From Thaumarchaeota archaeon UBA183 (lineage in GTDB: Archaea > Thermoproteota > Nitrososphaeria > Nitrososphaerales > UBA183): a DNA stretch of 6,640 nt. The notes beneath the pieces are model-generated. The model was not told where the DNA came from, searched no databases, and worked only from the letters and a program-made list of their open reading frames with translations. Shown here in pieces: positions 5,389 to 6,640 of this stretch. The stretch spans positions 1-6,640 of the forward strand of contig DAEE01000025.1 of the NCBI GenBank assembly GCA_002495205.1, given 5' to 3'. Position 1 is the stretch's first letter. Every line of letters begins with the position of its first letter. A program made the translations under genes and the position numbers.

Positions 5389-6350
5389 AACGGCTTGCGC
5401 TGGGGAAGATCCCCATCAACATCCTGAACTCCACAGTGCTGAAGCTGACAGGAGCGGTGTCCGACAGGATAACCACTCCCGCGAAGGCAGGGCTCGATTT
5501 CGCCGCTGTCAGAGCGGGCAACGGATACCTCGTGGTATCAGCGGACCCTGTGACAGGTGTCTCCAAGGACATCGGAACATATGCCGTGAGGGTGAGCGCC
5601 AACGACGTGGCGACGAGCGGCCACAGGCCCCAGTTCGCCGAATCCGTCATGCTTCTTGCTGAAGGGTCGACCTCCCGAGACGTGGGGAGGCTTGCGCGCC
5701 AGATTCACGAGGCGGCGAAGGGCCTGGGGATCGCCATCGTCGGGGGCCACACGGAGGTGACGCCGAGGTTAAGCCACCCCATCGTCGCAATCACCGCGTT
5801 CAGCTACGTCGACGATTACGTAACTTCGGGGGACGCCAAGGCCGGGGACGCGATCATCATGACCAAGACCGCGGGGATGGAGGGGACGGCGGCGTTGGGC
5901 GGTTCGAAGAGATTCCTGCGGCAGCTCAGCGTGGTCGACGAAGCCGTCACAGCCTACAGCACAGGATTCGTCCACGCCATGCACGACTGCACCGAGGGGG
6001 GCGTCCTCGGCGCAGTGTTCGAGATGTCTCTGGCTTCAGGACTGGGCTTTGAGTTGATGGAGGCCGAGGTCCCGGTCGCCCCCGAGACGGCGGAGCTCTG
6101 CAGGAAGTGGGCCATGGACCCCCTGAAGCTGATAGGTTCCGGATCCCTGCTTCTCTCCGTCGAGAAGGGGGAGGAGGCGGAAGTTATCGATGCGCTCTCC
6201 CCGGTCAGGGCTTCGGTGGTTGGGAATTTCACAAGGTCCGGGCGATTCCTGAATAGAGGAGATGGGACCAGGGTGAGGCTGGCCGAAGCCCCCGAAGACG
6301 AGCTATGGAGAGCTCTCGGTCGAGCGTCTGGCCGCAGCTACGGCCTTTAG
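5385..6350 (+). CDS. AIR synthase-related (PurM/HypE/ThiL superfamily) ATP-binding protein
   Basis: A 321-residue cytoplasmic protein of the PurM-like superfamily, closest in pattern to the archaeal HypE-like 'AIR synthase family' group. The N-terminal LGKIPINIL is typical of that group. Key positions: SADPVTG (52-58, D54), SANDVATSG (71-79, N73-D74) and VGGHTEV (119-125), which together build the ATP/Mg site; TKTAGMEGTAAL (160-171); and, in the C-terminal domain, MHDCTEGGVLGAVFEM (199-214) and KLIGSGSLLLSV (248-259). True HypE ends in a PRIC-type cysteine that carries the thiocarbamate; this protein ends in GRSYGL, so it is not a hydrogenase maturation HypE. The GDDAA motif of thiamine-phosphate kinase is also missing (LDFAAV instead). 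It probably activates a substrate by phosphorylation or dehydration using ATP. Coupling to the ECF S gene suggests processing of the imported compound, by inference. Its 3' end overlaps the convergent topoisomerase gene by 48 bases. Confidence 0.82.
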   Translation: MKRLALGKIPINILNSTVLKLTGAVSDRITTPAKAGLDFAAVRAGNGYLVVSADPVTGVSKDIGTYAVRVSANDVATSGHRPQFAESVMLLAEGSTSRDVGRLARQIHEAAKGLGIAIVGGHTEVTPRLSHPIVAITAFSYVDDYVTSGDAKAGDAIIMTKTAGMEGTAALGGSKRFLRQLSVVDEAVTAYSTGFVHAMHDCTEGGVLGAVFEMSLASGLGFELMEAEVPVAPETAELCRKWAMDPLKLIGSGSLLLSVEKGEEAEVIDALSPVRASVVGNFTRSGRFLNRGDGTRVRLAEAPEDELWRALGRASGRSYGL

Positions 6351-6640
6351 CTCCTGGGCCTCCTGCCCTTTCTTCTCCCCAGGCTGAAGCGCCCAGGAGA
6401 ACTTCTTCTGCAGGGACTTGCTGTAGACCTTGGCCCAGTCAAGCCCCACGGAGTCGCACCACGCCTTGTACACCCGGGGATCGATGTAGTTCTTCAGGGA
6501 GGTGTTGAGGTTGTAGTTCTTCGCGCGAACGTAGAAGTCGAGCTCCCGTTCGAGCTTCTTCAGCCTCTTGTCGTCCTTCTTCCCCTTCGCCCTCACCTCC
6601 TCGAGCTTCTGCCTCTTCTTCTCGTAGGACTGTTCCCATG
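6303..6640 (-). CDS. DNA topoisomerase IB, C-terminal part (gene runs off window)
   Basis: The last 111 residues of a eukaryotic-type topoisomerase IB, which relaxes DNA supercoils by nicking one strand through a 3'-phosphotyrosine. The reading frame is open through the right edge; the first complete codon starts at 6638, so the N-terminal core lies outside. Visible parts are a highly charged coiled-coil linker (about 40 residues rich in Lys/Glu) and the C-terminal domain TSLKNYIDPRVYKAWCDSVG, then KVYSKSLQKKFSWAL. These match the human TOP1 end, SKLNYLDPR followed by AWC and KFAWAI. The tyrosine of KNYIDPR (codon at 6488-6486) is the expected nucleophile. After FSWAL there is a 27-residue polar tail, lysine/alanine-rich and probably disordered, which is the part overlapping the PurM-like gene. 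An internal GTG at 6596 is not the start, because the linker continues upstream of it. In archaea this enzyme is characteristic of Thaumarchaeota and close relatives. Confidence 0.92.
   Translation of the reverse strand, partial: WEQSYEKKRQKLEEVRAKGKKDDKRLKKLERELDFYVRAKNYNLNTSLKNYIDPRVYKAWCDSVGLDWAKVYSKSLQKKFSWALQPGEKKGQEAQELKAVAAARRSTESSP

Noticed and set aside
6439..6639. 66-residue minus-strand ORF at the right edge
   Set aside because: It is a Glu/Gly/Arg-rich shadow in another frame of the topoisomerase IB coiled-coil linker.

Overview
The window looks like chromosomal DNA from an archaeon of the Thaumarchaeota/Nitrososphaeria lineage or a close relative such as Aigarchaeota. The strongest lineage evidence is at the right edge: the C-terminal part of a eukaryotic-type DNA topoisomerase IB, with its active-site tyrosine, an enzyme that among archaea marks this group. 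An AsnC/Lrp-like protein with two helix-turn-helix parts, a zinc-ribbon threonine-synthase-type protein, TATA-like boxes about 25-32 bases upstream of several start codons, and few Shine-Dalgarno sequences also point to an archaeon with many leaderless mRNAs. The DNA is fairly GC-rich, except for the first gene and its upstream region, which are visibly more AT-rich.

Layout, left to right. Positions 1-197 are non-coding, with two copies of TAATGCATA and a C-rich/G-rich hairpin. A double-HTH AsnC/Lrp-like regulator follows on the plus strand (198-1349). It is convergent with a tiny single-pass membrane protein on the minus strand (1346-1468) that is too short for standard ORF calling; their stop codons interlock in one CTAG. 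A near-palindromic TATA box lies between the small gene and a divergent VIT1/CCC1-type metal transporter (1514-2350). A leaderless HAD-superfamily hydrolase of the 2-haloacid dehalogenase type comes next (2388-3056).

The most unusual locus is 3082-5388 and its downstream partner. On the minus strand is a threonine-synthase-like protein whose PLP-binding lysine position is leucine (SFLDRG instead of SFKDRG) and which carries a C-terminal PadR-type winged helix. It therefore looks like a DNA-binding pseudoenzyme, that is, a ligand-sensing transcription factor. Only 42 bases separate it from a divergent ECF-type vitamin transporter S component, which overlaps by 4 bases a PurM/HypE/ThiL-superfamily ATP-binding protein (5385-6350). 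The arrangement is that of a local regulator and its target operon. I infer, without proof, that the fusion senses PLP, an amino acid or a related metabolite and controls uptake and processing of a cofactor precursor.

The right edge (6303-6640, minus strand) is the partial topoisomerase IB gene, whose 3' end overlaps the PurM-like gene by 48 bases in convergent orientation.
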